From the NCBI GenBank assembly GCA_902622805.1, contig CACNRG010000001.1:1-64000 (forward strand): a stretch of 64,000 nt of DNA, given 5' to 3'. Positions 18,009 through 28,754 of this stretch are shown piece after piece. Below the pieces are notes generated by a model. The model was not told the DNA's origin. It did no database searches and saw only the letters and a program-made list of their open reading frames with translations. The stretch is from an uncultured Pelagibacteraceae bacterium. Lineage in GTDB: Bacteria > Pseudomonadota > Alphaproteobacteria > Pelagibacterales > Pelagibacteraceae. The first letter of the stretch is position 1. Each line of letters starts with the position of its first letter. Position numbers and translations under genes: made by a program.

Positions 18009-18845
18009 ATGTTTAAATTTAAGTTATTCGTATTTTCTATTTTATTAATTTTGAGCGCTTGTTCAAAAGACAAAGATAATATCTCCTTGATTAAAGAAGA
18101 TACTCAAAATTTAGAAATGATATCGGCTTATTACGAAGCTTATGATTCTTTAACTAAAGGAGATCCTTATTTTGCAGCAAAAAAATTTTTAGAGGCAGAA
18201 CTTTTGTTTCCTCAATCTGAATGGGCACCTAGGTCAGCCTTGTTAGCATCTTATTCTTACTATATGCAAAACTATTATACTGAAGCCTTAAATAATCTAG
18301 AAAGATTCTTAATCACCTATCCAAATTCAAAAAATTTAGTTTATGCACATTATCTAATTGCTATGTGTTACTATGAAACTATTGAAGGAGAAAAAAAAGA
18401 TAGTGCGCCAATATATAAAGCAAAATCAAAGTTTAATTATATTTCAAAAAATTTTCCAAATACAGATTTTGCATTAGACTCCGAGTTTAAACTTGATCTC
18501 ATTGATGATATTTTAGCAGCTAAAGAAATGTATATTGGAAGACATTATTTAAAAAATGAAAAATGGATAGCTTCAATTAATAGGTTTAAAAATGTTGTAG
18601 AAAACTATGATCAAACAATTTTTGTTGAAGAGGCAATACATAGATTGGTTGAAATTAATTATAAGTTAGGTTTAATTGAAGAGTCTCAAAAATATGCAAA
18701 TACTTTAGGATATAATTATCAGTCGAGTGATTGGTACAAAAAAACATATAAAATATATAATCGAAATTATTCACCACAAATTGCCAAAGAAATCAAAAAA
18801 GATAAAAAAGGAGTATTACAAAAATTTAAAAAACTTTTTAATTAA
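18009..18845 (+). CDS. bamD: outer membrane assembly lipoprotein BamD
   Basis: Lipoprotein of the BAM complex that folds outer-membrane proteins. A lipobox LILSAC ends at C18. The mature part holds TPR-like repeats: AAKKFLEAELLFPQSEWA, EALNNLERFLITYPNS and the conserved YLIAMCYYE region. At 278 aa the size fits. lpxC-bamD is a conserved alphaproteobacterial neighbourhood, usually continued by recN, which is missing here. ligA follows directly. Confidence 0.92.
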   Translation: MFKFKLFVFSILLILSACSKDKDNISLIKEDTQNLEMISAYYEAYDSLTKGDPYFAAKKFLEAELLFPQSEWAPRSALLASYSYYMQNYYTEALNNLERFLITYPNSKNLVYAHYLIAMCYYETIEGEKKDSAPIYKAKSKFNYISKNFPNTDFALDSEFKLDLIDDILAAKEMYIGRHYLKNEKWIASINRFKNVVENYDQTIFVEEAIHRLVEINYKLGLIEESQKYANTLGYNYQSSDWYKKTYKIYNRNYSPQIAKEIKKDKKGVLQKFKKLFN

Positions 18846-18846
18846 T

Positions 18847-20877
18847 ATGAGCGATCAATTAATTCAGAAAGAATATAATAAAAAAGTAAAATTAATAAAT
18901 TATTACAACAAAAAATATTATAACGATAATATTTCAGAAATTACTGACGCAGAATATGATAGTTTAAAAAAAGAAATAATTGATTTAGAAAAAAAAAATA
19001 AATTTTTAAGATCAAAAGACTCACCATCAAAAATAATTGGTTATAAGCCTTCTAAAAATTTTAAAAAAGCTAAGCATAAAGTTCCAATGCTTTCACTCTC
19101 AAATGCCTTTAGTGAAGAAGATCTATTAAACTTTGAAAAAAAAATACTTAATTTTTTATCTCAAAATGTAAATTCTAGTATTTCTTATACGGCTGAACCA
19201 AAAATTGATGGAATTTCAGCTTCATTAACATATTTAAATGGAAAATTGAAATCTGGATTATCTAGAGGAGATGGTAAAGAAGGAGAAGACATCACATCAA
19301 ATCTTGCCACAATAAAAGATATACCAAAAAACATTCTCTCAAAAGATTTTCCAGAGGAAATTGATATTAGAGGGGAAGTTTTTATTAAAAATAGTGATTT
19401 TGAAATTTTAAAAGAAAAATTTGCAAACCCAAGAAATGCGGCATCAGGCTCATTAAGACAAAAAAATTCTGAAGACACCAAAAAAATACCATTAAAATTT
19501 ATTGCTTATACTTTTGGTTTTCAAAAAGGATTAAAAGTAAATAATCAATATGATTATCTTAAAAAGCTTAATGAATGGGGATTTAAAACTAATCCGTTAA
19601 ATAAATTAATCACTGGAGTAGATAATTTAATAAAAAATTACAACGAAGTCGAAAAAAAAAGAACAAAGTTAAATTTTGATATAGATGGTATAGTTTATAA
19701 AGTTAATGACTTTAACTTACAAAAAAGATTAGGTTATGTCGCAAATGCTCCTCGATGGGCTATTGCACATAAATTTTCTTCAAATAAAGCAGTTTCTGAA
19801 ATTATAGATATTGATATTCAAATAGGAAGAACAGGGGCCTTAACGCCAGTTGCAAAAATTAAGCCTATTAATATTGGAGGAGTCTTAGTTTCAAATGCAA
19901 CACTACATAATGAAGATGAGATTAATAGAAAAGATATAAGAGTGAGAGATACAGTAACCGTTGAACGCGCAGGAGATGTAATACCTCATATTCTTTCTGT
20001 AGATATTAAAAAAAGACCAAAAAATTCAAAAAAATTTATTTTTCCTCAAATTTGTCCATCATGTGGATCTAAAACAATTAAAGAATTTAATTCAATTACA
20101 AAAAAAAAAGATGCAGTAAGAAGATGTTCAAGTGAAGGATATGATTGTGATAAGATTTCGATAGAAAAATTAAAACATTTTGTTTCCAAAGAAGCTTTTA
20201 ATATTGATGGCTTTGGTAAAAAGATTGTAGAAAGTTTTTGGAAATTGAACTTAATAAAGTTTCCCCAGGATATCTTTAAGCTAGATTTTAAAAAAATTGA
20301 AAAATTAGATGGTTGGGGACAATTATCTGTTGAAAATTTAAAGTATTCTATTAATGAAAAAAAAACTATTTCCTTTGAACGATTTATTTATGCACTAGGT
20401 ATTAGGCATATTGGACTTGAGAATGCTAAACTTTTGTCCAAATATTTTGAGACATTTTTGAAATTTAAAGATTTATCAAAAAATGATAAATTTAATGATT
20501 TAATGAACATTGATGGAATTGGTGAAACTCAGGTAAATTCATTAAAAAACTTTTTCTCTAATAAAATGAATTTAATAGTCTTAGATGAATTGGGTAAAAT
20601 TTTAACTATTAATAATGCAGTAATTAAAAGAAAAAAAGGTTTATTAAATAATAAAACTTTTTTAGTTACAGGAAAACTCAACGGAATTAGCAGGGCAGAA
20701 ATAAAATTTTTAATTGAGGAAAATTCTGGAACAACTGTAAGTAGTGTATCAAAAAAATTAAATTATTTAATTGTTGGGGATAAACCAACAAAGAGAAAAG
20801 TTTTAAATGCAAAAGAACTTAACATCAAAATAATTGATCAAGTTCAATTTTTAAAAATGCTAAATAAAACTAGCTAA
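18847..20877 (+). CDS. ligA: NAD-dependent DNA ligase LigA
   Basis: Replicative and repair ligase. The adenylation lysine is K119 in EPKIDG. An OB fold follows, then a four-cysteine zinc finger at C403, C406, C427 and C434, helix-hairpin-helix repeats (about 460-570), and a C-terminal BRCT domain (about 598-676). Length 676 aa. I chose the ATG at 18847, one base after bamD; an in-frame start at 18727 would add 40 residues inside bamD. Its last 18 bp overlap the convergent aminopeptidase gene. Confidence 0.96.
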   Translation: MSDQLIQKEYNKKVKLINYYNKKYYNDNISEITDAEYDSLKKEIIDLEKKNKFLRSKDSPSKIIGYKPSKNFKKAKHKVPMLSLSNAFSEEDLLNFEKKILNFLSQNVNSSISYTAEPKIDGISASLTYLNGKLKSGLSRGDGKEGEDITSNLATIKDIPKNILSKDFPEEIDIRGEVFIKNSDFEILKEKFANPRNAASGSLRQKNSEDTKKIPLKFIAYTFGFQKGLKVNNQYDYLKKLNEWGFKTNPLNKLITGVDNLIKNYNEVEKKRTKLNFDIDGIVYKVNDFNLQKRLGYVANAPRWAIAHKFSSNKAVSEIIDIDIQIGRTGALTPVAKIKPINIGGVLVSNATLHNEDEINRKDIRVRDTVTVERAGDVIPHILSVDIKKRPKNSKKFIFPQICPSCGSKTIKEFNSITKKKDAVRRCSSEGYDCDKISIEKLKHFVSKEAFNIDGFGKKIVESFWKLNLIKFPQDIFKLDFKKIEKLDGWGQLSVENLKYSINEKKTISFERFIYALGIRHIGLENAKLLSKYFETFLKFKDLSKNDKFNDLMNIDGIGETQVNSLKNFFSNKMNLIVLDELGKILTINNAVIKRKKGLLNNKTFLVTGKLNGISRAEIKFLIEENSGTTVSSVSKKLNYLIVGDKPTKRKVLNAKELNIKIIDQVQFLKMLNKTS

Positions 20878-22551
20878 CCATTTTTTTTCAACTGTATTCA
20901 AGTAAGGTGAAATCTTTGAATATACGTTAAGATGATATTTAAATAAGTAATTTTTCTCTAATGAATTTAGAAGCTTAAAATTTATTAAATCTTTTTCGAT
21001 CGGTGCTAAGGTTAAATTTTCAAAAAAAATCTTGTTTTTACTTTTTTTAACATAGACTAAGTTTTCAATGCGAATTCCGAATTTATTTTTTTTATAATAT
21101 CCTGGTTCATTACTCAAAATCATACCTTCTTTTATTTTGACTCTATTGATTTTTGATATGGATTGAGGACCTTCATGAACATTAAGAAAGAAACCAACTC
21201 CATGCCCAGTTCCATGAGCATAATCTAAATTATTTTGTTTAAGATATCTTCTAGCTCTTAAATCAATTTTTTTACCAATGTTATATTTATTTAGATCAGT
21301 AGTAGCTACTGCAATATGGCCTTTCAAAACGTAAGTAAATATATTTTTGATATATTGACTTGGTTTTGAAAAACAAATAGTTCTAGTAACATCGGTTGTA
21401 CCATATTTATATTGGCCTCCAGAATCACATAAAAAAATATCTTTATTTTCAATAATTTTACAATTTTTTTTGTTAGCACGATAATGAACTATTGCTCCAT
21501 TTTTTCCTGACCCAGCTATAGTATCAAAGCTGGGATAAAGAAAATTTTTATTCATTCTTCTAAATTTTTCTAGTTTATTTTGTGCATCAACTTCTGTAAT
21601 TTTTTTTTTATTAATATTTTTTATCCAAAATATGAACTTTGTTAAAGCTGCTCCATCTATTTCATGTGCTATTTTCATATTATTGATTTCAGTTTTGTTT
21701 TTAATTGATTTTAAAAAATAGATTGGATCTTTTTTTTTTAAAATCTTAAATTTAGTTTTAATGATATCTTCAAAATAAATTGAGCAAGAATTTTCGTCTA
21801 TAATGAAATTTTTACCTTTTAAATTTAAAATTTTTTTTGGAAATTCATCTATATCAATAATTTGATTCAATTTTACCACTTTATATCTTAGGATTTTTTT
21901 ACACTTTCTTATTTTACTTATTAAAAGTATTTTTTTTGATTTACTGATTATTAACCTACAATTAGGTATAGGGCTATTAGGTCCATCACTTCCTCGAATA
22001 TTTAAGATCCACGCGACATTTTCTGGTGCACTTACAAATATAAAATCTGACTTATTTTTTTTTAAATAATTTGAAATTTTATTTAATTTAGAACTTAAAC
22101 TTTCTCCTACAATTTTTTTACTTAGAGAAAAAAAAAGAGATGAATTATTTTCTTTTTTTCTCTCAATTTGATCAATTAAATTTTCATTTATAAGTTTGAT
22201 TTTATTATATTTTAAAAAATATTTTTTAATTTGTTTATGAGTAAAAAGTTTAGGGTCTATGCCTAGTTTTAGATTTTTAAATATTTCGCAATCATTAAGT
22301 TTTTCAAAATTTATAATTTTAAAATTTTTTCCTGATTCAAGTTGACTTTGAATAGTGTATCTCCCATCTATAAATAAATAGTTTTTTTTCTTTAAAATTA
22401 TGGCAAGACCTGCTGATCCACTAAAATTTGATATAATCTTTAATCTATTTATTTTTGAATATTCGGTAAAATAATCATCATTTTTAGGAACTATATAACC
22501 ATCTATATCGTATTTTTTAAATTTATTTCTTAATACTTGTATTTTTTTCAC
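20860..22551 (-). CDS. pepP: Xaa-Pro aminopeptidase (aminopeptidase P, M24B)
   Basis: Metallopeptidase removing N-terminal residues before proline. The 563-aa layout matches the long aminopeptidase P type: two creatinase-like N-terminal domains, the first starting with an RNKFKKYDIDGYIVP-type motif and including NFSGSAGLA, then a pita-bread catalytic domain (about 310-530). Metal ligands are visible: Asp in FLCDSGGQY (near 377) and in GTTDVTRT, His in GTGHGVGFF (near 449), Glu in SNEPGYY (near 482) and in GIRIENLV (near 495). It lies immediately downstream of uvrD (1-bp gap) and probably shares its transcript. Confidence 0.9.
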   Translation of the reverse strand: MKKIQVLRNKFKKYDIDGYIVPKNDDYFTEYSKINRLKIISNFSGSAGLAIILKKKNYLFIDGRYTIQSQLESGKNFKIINFEKLNDCEIFKNLKLGIDPKLFTHKQIKKYFLKYNKIKLINENLIDQIERKKENNSSLFFSLSKKIVGESLSSKLNKISNYLKKNKSDFIFVSAPENVAWILNIRGSDGPNSPIPNCRLIISKSKKILLISKIRKCKKILRYKVVKLNQIIDIDEFPKKILNLKGKNFIIDENSCSIYFEDIIKTKFKILKKKDPIYFLKSIKNKTEINNMKIAHEIDGAALTKFIFWIKNINKKKITEVDAQNKLEKFRRMNKNFLYPSFDTIAGSGKNGAIVHYRANKKNCKIIENKDIFLCDSGGQYKYGTTDVTRTICFSKPSQYIKNIFTYVLKGHIAVATTDLNKYNIGKKIDLRARRYLKQNNLDYAHGTGHGVGFFLNVHEGPQSISKINRVKIKEGMILSNEPGYYKKNKFGIRIENLVYVKKSKNKIFFENLTLAPIEKDLINFKLLNSLEKNYLFKYHLNVYSKISPYLNTVEKKWLASFI

Positions 22552-22552
22552 T

Positions 22553-24586
22553 TTATTTTATTCTTTTTTGATATCTTATCCATCCTGGACTCCGGGTTTC
22601 GTTCTCTACTTCAAAATCCTGATTAAATTCAAAATCTTCTATTTCATTTTTATCTTCATCAAAAACTGAATTTTTTTCTAGATGGTCGCTTGGTAGCTCA
22701 TCTATAAATCTTGAGGCCATACTATCAATCCAGTCTCCTTGATAAAATCTATTCATTGAAAATGATATTAGTGCTTTCTTTTTAGCTCTAGTGATACCAA
22801 CATAAGCTAGCCTCCTCTCCTCTTCTAGTCCATTTTGACCTTTTTCCTCTATCGATTTTTGATGTGGAAACAGTCCCTCTTCCCATCCAGGCAAAAAGAC
22901 AACATCAAACTCTAGGCCTTTAGCTGCGTGCATAGTCATCATATTTACTTTTTGACCCTCCCAATCCTGATCAATTGCTGTTGCTAATGAGACATGTTCT
23001 AAAAAACTCTCAAGATTATCAAACTCTTTCATTGCACTTAGTAATTCTTTTATGTTTTCAAGTCGATTTTCATTTTCTACATCTTTTTTATTTTTTAACA
23101 TCGCTGAATAACCAGATTCATCTAATATTGTTTGTAATATTTTTACATGATTGATTTTTTTTACCTCTAAATCATTTCTCCACTTTGAAATTGAATTTAA
23201 AAAATTTGATAGTCCAATTTTTGTTTTGGGTTTTATTAAATTTTTCTCAATCATTTTCCTTGATGCAAATTCAAGACTGGTAGAGTCCTTTTTTGCAAAT
23301 TCATGTATTTGCTTTAGTGTATTATCACCAATTGACCTTTTTGGATTATTAACAATTCTCTCAAAAGCAAGATCATCTCTATCTTGATGAACAATTCTTA
23401 AATATGCAACACAATCTTTAATTTCAGCTCTTTCATAAAATTTTGTTCCACCTAATATTCTATATGGCAATCCAATTTTTAAAAATCTTTCTTCAAATTC
23501 TCTAGTTTGAAATATTGCTCTCACAAGAATTGCAATATTATTAAATGAATATTTTTTTTGTATTTTTTCTACTTGATCTGAAATGCCAATAGCCTCATCC
23601 TTTCCATTTTTATAACAATTTAAATCCACTAAGTCTCCCTCTTCCATAGTTGTTTTCAAAGTTTTGCCAACTCTATTTTGATTATTGGAGATCAATTGCG
23701 AGGCAACAGATAATATATTTTGTGTAGACCGGTAATTTTGCTCAAGTCTAATTACTTTAGTATTTTTATAAATTTGATCAAATTCTAAAAAATTTTTTAT
23801 TTCGGCACCACGCCAACTATAAATTGACTGATCATCATCTCCAACACAACAAAGATTTTTATTTTTCTCTGCTAAAAGATTTAACCATCTGCTTTGAATA
23901 TAATTTGTATCTTGGTACTCATCGACCAATATATATTTAAAATTTTTTGAATATATTTCTCTTATATCTGAATTTTTTTCCAAAATTTTAACTACATGCA
24001 AAATCAAGTCTCCAAAATCACAAGCATTTAAGTCATTAAGTTTCTGTTGGTAAATTTTATATATTGGTAAGATAGTTTTTTCATAAATATCTTTACTATT
24101 TATAATTACCTCATTTGGGTATTGACCTTTATTTTTCCACTTATCAATAATCGCAAGAATATATCTCGGCGCTAGTTGTTTCACGTCTACATTTTCTGCT
24201 TTACAAATATTTTTTATCAATCTTATCTGATCGTCTGTATCTATAATTGTAAAGTTTGAATTTAAATTTACTGCTGTTGCATGCTTCCTTAATAGTTTTG
24301 CACATATTGAGTGAAAAGTTCCAAGCCATGATAATCCTGTAGCACTTGTACTAAGGATTTGGCTCACTCTTGTTTGCATTTCTTTTGCAGCCTTATTTGT
24401 GAAAGTTACTGCCAAAATTTGATTTGGATAGGCTTTCTTTTCAGAAATTATATGTGCTATTCTGCTGGTAAGGACTTTAGTTTTACCAGATCCAGCACCT
24501 GCAACGATTAATAATGGCCCCTCTAAATTAGTTACAGCTAGCTTTTGTGCCTCATTTAAATTTTTTAGATAATCTACATTTACCAT
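22553..24586 (-). CDS. uvrD: UvrD/PcrA-type DNA helicase
   Basis: SF1A 3'-5' DNA helicase for excision and mismatch repair. Motifs in order: Q motif NEAQKLAV, Walker A GAGSGKT at 30-36 (K35), motif II DEYQDTN, motif III GDDDQSIYSWRGA, LEQNYRST (IV), TMHAAKGLEFDVVFLPG (V) and RRLAYVGITRAKK (VI). At 677 aa it is slightly shorter than E. coli UvrD because the C-terminal tail is reduced. It is divergent from the AsmA-like gene with only about 29 bp between starts. Confidence 0.93.
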   Translation of the reverse strand: MVNVDYLKNLNEAQKLAVTNLEGPLLIVAGAGSGKTKVLTSRIAHIISEKKAYPNQILAVTFTNKAAKEMQTRVSQILSTSATGLSWLGTFHSICAKLLRKHATAVNLNSNFTIIDTDDQIRLIKNICKAENVDVKQLAPRYILAIIDKWKNKGQYPNEVIINSKDIYEKTILPIYKIYQQKLNDLNACDFGDLILHVVKILEKNSDIREIYSKNFKYILVDEYQDTNYIQSRWLNLLAEKNKNLCCVGDDDQSIYSWRGAEIKNFLEFDQIYKNTKVIRLEQNYRSTQNILSVASQLISNNQNRVGKTLKTTMEEGDLVDLNCYKNGKDEAIGISDQVEKIQKKYSFNNIAILVRAIFQTREFEERFLKIGLPYRILGGTKFYERAEIKDCVAYLRIVHQDRDDLAFERIVNNPKRSIGDNTLKQIHEFAKKDSTSLEFASRKMIEKNLIKPKTKIGLSNFLNSISKWRNDLEVKKINHVKILQTILDESGYSAMLKNKKDVENENRLENIKELLSAMKEFDNLESFLEHVSLATAIDQDWEGQKVNMMTMHAAKGLEFDVVFLPGWEEGLFPHQKSIEEKGQNGLEEERRLAYVGITRAKKKALISFSMNRFYQGDWIDSMASRFIDELPSDHLEKNSVFDEDKNEIEDFEFNQDFEVENETRSPGWIRYQKRIK

Positions 24587-24615
24587 TTCAATTATTTATC
24601 TATAAGAACTATTTA

Positions 24616-26106
24616 ATGTTAAAAAAAAAAAATTTTAATATAAAATTTTCTAAATTATTATTATCAATAACCAAGAGAATAGAAAGTTTTTTTAATTTTT
24701 TAAATTTCATTATAAATAAAAAAAATTTTAATTTATGGAAAAAGTCATTAGATCAAAAAATATACATTATTTTGGCAACAATTTTTATTGGTGTAATTAC
24801 TTATTTTTTTTTACCTGCTTTCTATAATGATGATAAAATAAGGAAACAGCTAAAAAATCAAATATTACAAAAATACAATTTTGAGGTTAAATTAGATAAA
24901 ATTCCTCAATATGGATTGTTTCCAAAACCACATTATTTATTAAATGATGCTAAAATTTATTATGATTCTAAAATCTTATCAAATTCAAAAAATATTAAAG
25001 TTTTTATTTCAAGCAAAAACAATTTTGAATTTAACAAGATTAAACTTAATAATTTAGTTTTCACAGAGACAGATTTTAAAATAAATCGTAAAAATTTTAA
25101 TTTTTTTATAAACTTACTAAATAATAAAACAGCTGATCAAAATTTAATTTTTTTGAAGAGTAAATTATTTTATTTAGATGAAAATGATAACGTAATTTTT
25201 TTTTCTGATTTAAAAAAACTAAATTATAGATATCAAGAAAGCTTACTTAATGAAATGGATTCAAAATTAGAAATATTTAATTTACCTATAAATTTGAAAA
25301 TCAACCACGATATTACTAATAAAAAAGTTTTGTCAAAAATAAAATTTAGTTCACTAAAATTAAAATTAGAAAATATTTCGACTTATATTGATGATGAGCT
25401 AGCAGGTGAGATTGATTTAAATTATATAAATAAAGACCAAACTGTTACATATAGTCTTAAAAATAAAAACTTAATTTTTAATACAAGTGATAAGAAATTA
25501 TCAGGTGAAATTAATATAAAGCCATTTTTTCTTGTATCGAATTTAAACTTACAAAATGTTAAAGTTAAAGATATTTTTAAAGATAACTCTATATTAATTA
25601 ACCTTCTTAAATCTGAAATATTTAATAATAAAAATTTGAATGGTATGATAAGTGTCGTATTAGATAATCCTATTAATTTAAAACATATCAATAGAATAAA
25701 ATTTGATATTCAGTTTGAACAAGGGTTAATATTTATTTCAAACTTAAATTTTATTTTTAAGGATGCAGCGATTTTTAATTTTAATGACGTAAGTTTAATT
25801 ATGGATGAAAATAAATTAAAGTTTATTGGAGATGTAATTGTGGAGTTTGAAGATATTCAGAATTTATATTCTCATTTTCAAATTATAAGAAATTACAGAA
25901 GAAATATTGATAAAATAACTTCAAATTTTGTATTCAATATTGATGATGAGGTTTTTGAATTTAGTGAATTAAAGATAAGTGGAGTCGATAATCAAATTTC
26001 TGATCAATATCTTAATAAATTTAATTCTGAAAAAAAAGATATTTTTAATAAAGTAATATTTAGAAACACAGTAAGAGATTTTTTTAAAATGATTAGTTTG
26101 GACTAA
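24616..26106 (+). CDS. AsmA-like envelope protein
   Basis: Large membrane-anchored protein of 496 aa. A hydrophobic segment (about 52-68, [19 protein letters not shown]) is followed by the typical AsmA entry region: basic helix, then [24 protein letters not shown]. The rest is beta-rich periplasmic sequence ending in a short degenerate tail. AsmA-family proteins are linked to outer-membrane lipid transport or assembly; the exact role here is unknown. I chose the ATG at 24616; an in-frame ATG at 24547 lies inside the divergent uvrD. Its 3' end overlaps convergent fumC by 14 bp. Confidence 0.7.
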   Translation: MLKKKNFNIKFSKLLLSITKRIESFFNFLNFIINKKNFNLWKKSLDQKIYIILATIFIGVITYFFLPAFYNDDKIRKQLKNQILQKYNFEVKLDKIPQYGLFPKPHYLLNDAKIYYDSKILSNSKNIKVFISSKNNFEFNKIKLNNLVFTETDFKINRKNFNFFINLLNNKTADQNLIFLKSKLFYLDENDNVIFFSDLKKLNYRYQESLLNEMDSKLEIFNLPINLKINHDITNKKVLSKIKFSSLKLKLENISTYIDDELAGEIDLNYINKDQTVTYSLKNKNLIFNTSDKKLSGEINIKPFFLVSNLNLQNVKVKDIFKDNSILINLLKSEIFNNKNLNGMISVVLDNPINLKHINRIKFDIQFEQGLIFISNLNFIFKDAAIFNFNDVSLIMDENKLKFIGDVIVEFEDIQNLYSHFQIIRNYRRNIDKITSNFVFNIDDEVFEFSELKISGVDNQISDQYLNKFNSEKKDIFNKVIFRNTVRDFFKMISLD

Positions 26107-27481
26107 TCATTTTTTTTGGATTAACAATTTTATTATAGTTTTTTTCACTTATTAAACCTGCTTTGAGTGCTTCTATTTTCAAGGTAGTGTTATTTTTTAA
26201 GGCCGTTTTTGCAATTTTAGCTGCATTATCATATCCAATATGAGGCGCTAAAGCGGTAACAAGCATTAAGGAATTATCTAAATGCTCTTGTATTTTTTTT
26301 TTATTAGCTCGAATTCCTTTTACGCAATATTGAGTAAAATTTTTTGTACTATCTGCAATTAAATCAATTGATTGCAAAATATTATGAGCAATTAAAGGCT
26401 TGAAAACATTTAATTCAAAATGTCCATGCGAACCCGCCATTGTAATTCCGTTGTGATTACCGATTACTTTTACACAAACCATTGTAACTGCTTCACATTG
26501 AGTTGGATTTACTTTACCAGGCATGATTGACGAGCCAGGTTCATTCTCAGGAAGTATCAATTCACCATAGCCCGCTCTTGGTCCAGAGCCTAAAAATCTA
26601 ATATCGTTTGATACTTTCATTAAAGCAACTGCACATGTATTTAAAGCACCAGAAAAATTTACAATTGCATCATGTGCAGCAAGTTCAGCAAATTTATTTT
26701 GAGCAGGTTTAAATTTAATTTTAGTGAATTTTGCTATTTCTTTAACAATTTTTTTATCAAAGTTTTTTTTAGAGTTTAGTCCAGTGCCAACTGCAGTTCC
26801 TCCTTGAGCAAGAAATAATATTTCTTTAAGTGCATGTTCTATTCTTTCAATACTTTTTTTGATTTGAGTATGATATCCTGAAAATTCTTGTCCAAGAGAA
26901 AGTGGTGTTGCGTCTTGAAGATGGGTTCTTCCAATTTTAACTATGTCCTTAAACTCCTTAGACTTTCTTTTTAATTCTTTTTCTAAAATTTTTAAACTAG
27001 GCAACATTTTACCTATCGTTTCTTTTGCAACAGAAATATGCATAGCACTTGGAAATACATCATTTGTAGACTGAGATTTATTAACATGATCATTTGGATG
27101 AACAGGTTTTTTAGTACCTTTTTTTCCACCTAAAATTTCTATTGCTTTGTTAGCAATTACCTCATTTACATTCATATTAGTTTGTGTTCCAGATCCTGTT
27201 TGCCAAACTTTTAAGGGAAAATTTTCATCAAGTTTTCCTTTGATCACTTCATCTGATGCTTTAATGATTGCTTTAAAAATTTTTTTTTCAATTGATTTAT
27301 CTTTAAAATGAACAATTGCAGCTGATCTTTTTATAATCGCTATAGACTTTATTATAGAGAGATCTACTAAAATTTTACCAATATTGAAAAATTTATTAGA
27401 TCTCTGTGTAGATGCACCCCAATATTTATCATTTGGTACATTAACACTTCCAATACTGTCGAATTCTTTTCTTAATTTCAT
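26093..27481 (-). CDS. fumC: class II fumarate hydratase FumC
   Basis: Iron-independent fumarase of the TCA cycle. Superfamily signature [13 protein letters not shown], the N-terminal [22 protein letters not shown], and [20 protein letters not shown] are all present. Length 462 aa is normal. It is monocistronic by context, convergent to the AsmA-like gene and divergent to the MazG-like gene. Confidence 0.96.
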   Translation of the reverse strand: MKLRKEFDSIGSVNVPNDKYWGASTQRSNKFFNIGKILVDLSIIKSIAIIKRSAAIVHFKDKSIEKKIFKAIIKASDEVIKGKLDENFPLKVWQTGSGTQTNMNVNEVIANKAIEILGGKKGTKKPVHPNDHVNKSQSTNDVFPSAMHISVAKETIGKMLPSLKILEKELKRKSKEFKDIVKIGRTHLQDATPLSLGQEFSGYHTQIKKSIERIEHALKEILFLAQGGTAVGTGLNSKKNFDKKIVKEIAKFTKIKFKPAQNKFAELAAHDAIVNFSGALNTCAVALMKVSNDIRFLGSGPRAGYGELILPENEPGSSIMPGKVNPTQCEAVTMVCVKVIGNHNGITMAGSHGHFELNVFKPLIAHNILQSIDLIADSTKNFTQYCVKGIRANKKKIQEHLDNSLMLVTALAPHIGYDNAAKIAKTALKNNTTLKIEALKAGLISEKNYNKIVNPKKMISPN

Positions 27482-27548
27482 TGATTAATTTGTCAGTAAT
27501 AAATAATTATTAGCATACAATAAATTTATAAAAACTTACAGGAGCAAT

Positions 27549-27920
27549 ATGTCGAATTTTAGAAAAGTCGGAACTTTTATGAAAACTTTTGGCCAAGAAG
27601 TCAAAACTATCCCATCATTTAGCACTGATAAAATTAATAAATTAAGAATAGACCTTATTAAAGAGGAATTAGAAGAACTTACAGAAGCTATAGATAACAA
27701 GGATTTATTAGAGGTAGCTGATGCTTTAACAGATATATTATATGTGACTTATGGGGCAGGTCATGCATTCGGAATAGATTTAGATAAATGTTTTGATGAA
27801 GTACAAAATTCCAATATGAGCAAGTTAGATAAAAATGGTAAACCAATTTACAATGAATCTGGAAAAGTAATGAAAGGGCCTAATTATTTTAGACCAGATT
27901 TATCAAAATTTGTCTCTTAA
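27549..27920 (+). CDS. MazG-like nucleotide pyrophosphohydrolase
   Basis: All-alpha NTP pyrophosphatase fold of 123 aa. The metal-binding pattern is seen as EELEEL followed by ADALTDILY, matching E-x-x-E and E/A-x-x-D of the MazG / phosphoribosyl-ATP pyrophosphohydrolase superfamily. The C-terminus (PNYFRPDLSKF) is seen in small family members. Probably hydrolyses a non-canonical or phosphoribosyl nucleotide; the substrate cannot be told. An AGGAG ribosome site sits at 27539-27543. The stop codon shares 4 bp with the convergent nadC stop. Confidence 0.75.
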   Translation: MSNFRKVGTFMKTFGQEVKTIPSFSTDKINKLRIDLIKEELEELTEAIDNKDLLEVADALTDILYVTYGAGHAFGIDLDKCFDEVQNSNMSKLDKNGKPIYNESGKVMKGPNYFRPDLSKFVS

Positions 27921-28750
27921 ATCTCTAATTTTAAATCAACAGAATTAGCACTATGAGTAATGCTTCCTACGGAAATTCTATCAACACCAGTCAAGGCGAT
28001 AGATTTTACTGTTTTTAAACTTATGTTACCTGATGCTTCTGTCTCATAATATTTTTTTGCAATTTTAACACTTCTTCTCAAAGTTTTAATATTCATATTA
28101 TCTAATAAAACTGTATTAAATTTAAGACCCAGAATCAATTTAAGCTGTTTTAAATTATCAACTTCAACTGTAATTTTTTTACCTCTTTTATTTTTGATAG
28201 CTTTTAAAACTAAAGATTTTAAATTTGAACTAGCAATATGATTGTCTTTTATCAAATATTCATCACTTAAATTGAATCTGTGATTAGTGCCACCACCAAG
28301 CTTAACAGCATATTTTTGTATTACTCTTAAATTAGGAATTGTTTTACGTGTACAGCAGATCTTTGTTTTTTTTCCAGCTAGTTTAACAAATTGATTTGTT
28401 TTAGTAGCAATACCAGATATATGAGATAAAAAATTCAAAGCTACCCTCTCAGCTATTAATATATTTTTTGCTTTACCCTTTATAATTGCAATCAAAGAAC
28501 CTTTTTTTACTTTGGAACCATCTTTTTTTTTTGCGATAAATTTGATTTTTTCATCAATTAATTCAAATGCCTGTTTTGCAAATAACAATCCTCCGATAAC
28601 TGCATTTTGATTCGACAATAGTTTGATGGTTATTATTTTGTTATTTTCAATCAAACTGGATGTAATATCTCCTGAGGGATACAGGTCTTCATTCAATGCA
28701 AGCTTAACGGTATTACGGATAAAGTCTTTACTTAATTTTATTTTTGACAC
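27917..28750 (-). CDS. nadC: quinolinate phosphoribosyltransferase NadC
   Basis: Makes nicotinate mononucleotide from quinolinate and PRPP. Family blocks present: DITS near the N-terminus, ERVALNFLSHISGIAT, CTRKTIPNLR, QKYAVKLGGGTNHRF, LIKDNHI and the EASGNIS loop near the C-terminus. Length 277 aa. It lies 4 bp downstream of nadA, so the two form an operon. nadB is not part of it here. Confidence 0.95.
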   Translation of the reverse strand: MSKIKLSKDFIRNTVKLALNEDLYPSGDITSSLIENNKIITIKLLSNQNAVIGGLLFAKQAFELIDEKIKFIAKKKDGSKVKKGSLIAIIKGKAKNILIAERVALNFLSHISGIATKTNQFVKLAGKKTKICCTRKTIPNLRVIQKYAVKLGGGTNHRFNLSDEYLIKDNHIASSNLKSLVLKAIKNKRGKKITVEVDNLKQLKLILGLKFNTVLLDNMNIKTLRRSVKIAKKYYETEASGNISLKTVKSIALTGVDRISVGSITHSANSVDLKLEI

Positions 28751-28754
28751 CTAG

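Noticed and set aside
24547-24615. N-terminal extension of the AsmA-like protein
   Set aside because: It lies within the start of the divergent uvrD gene and shows no conserved pattern; the ATG at 24616 is more likely.
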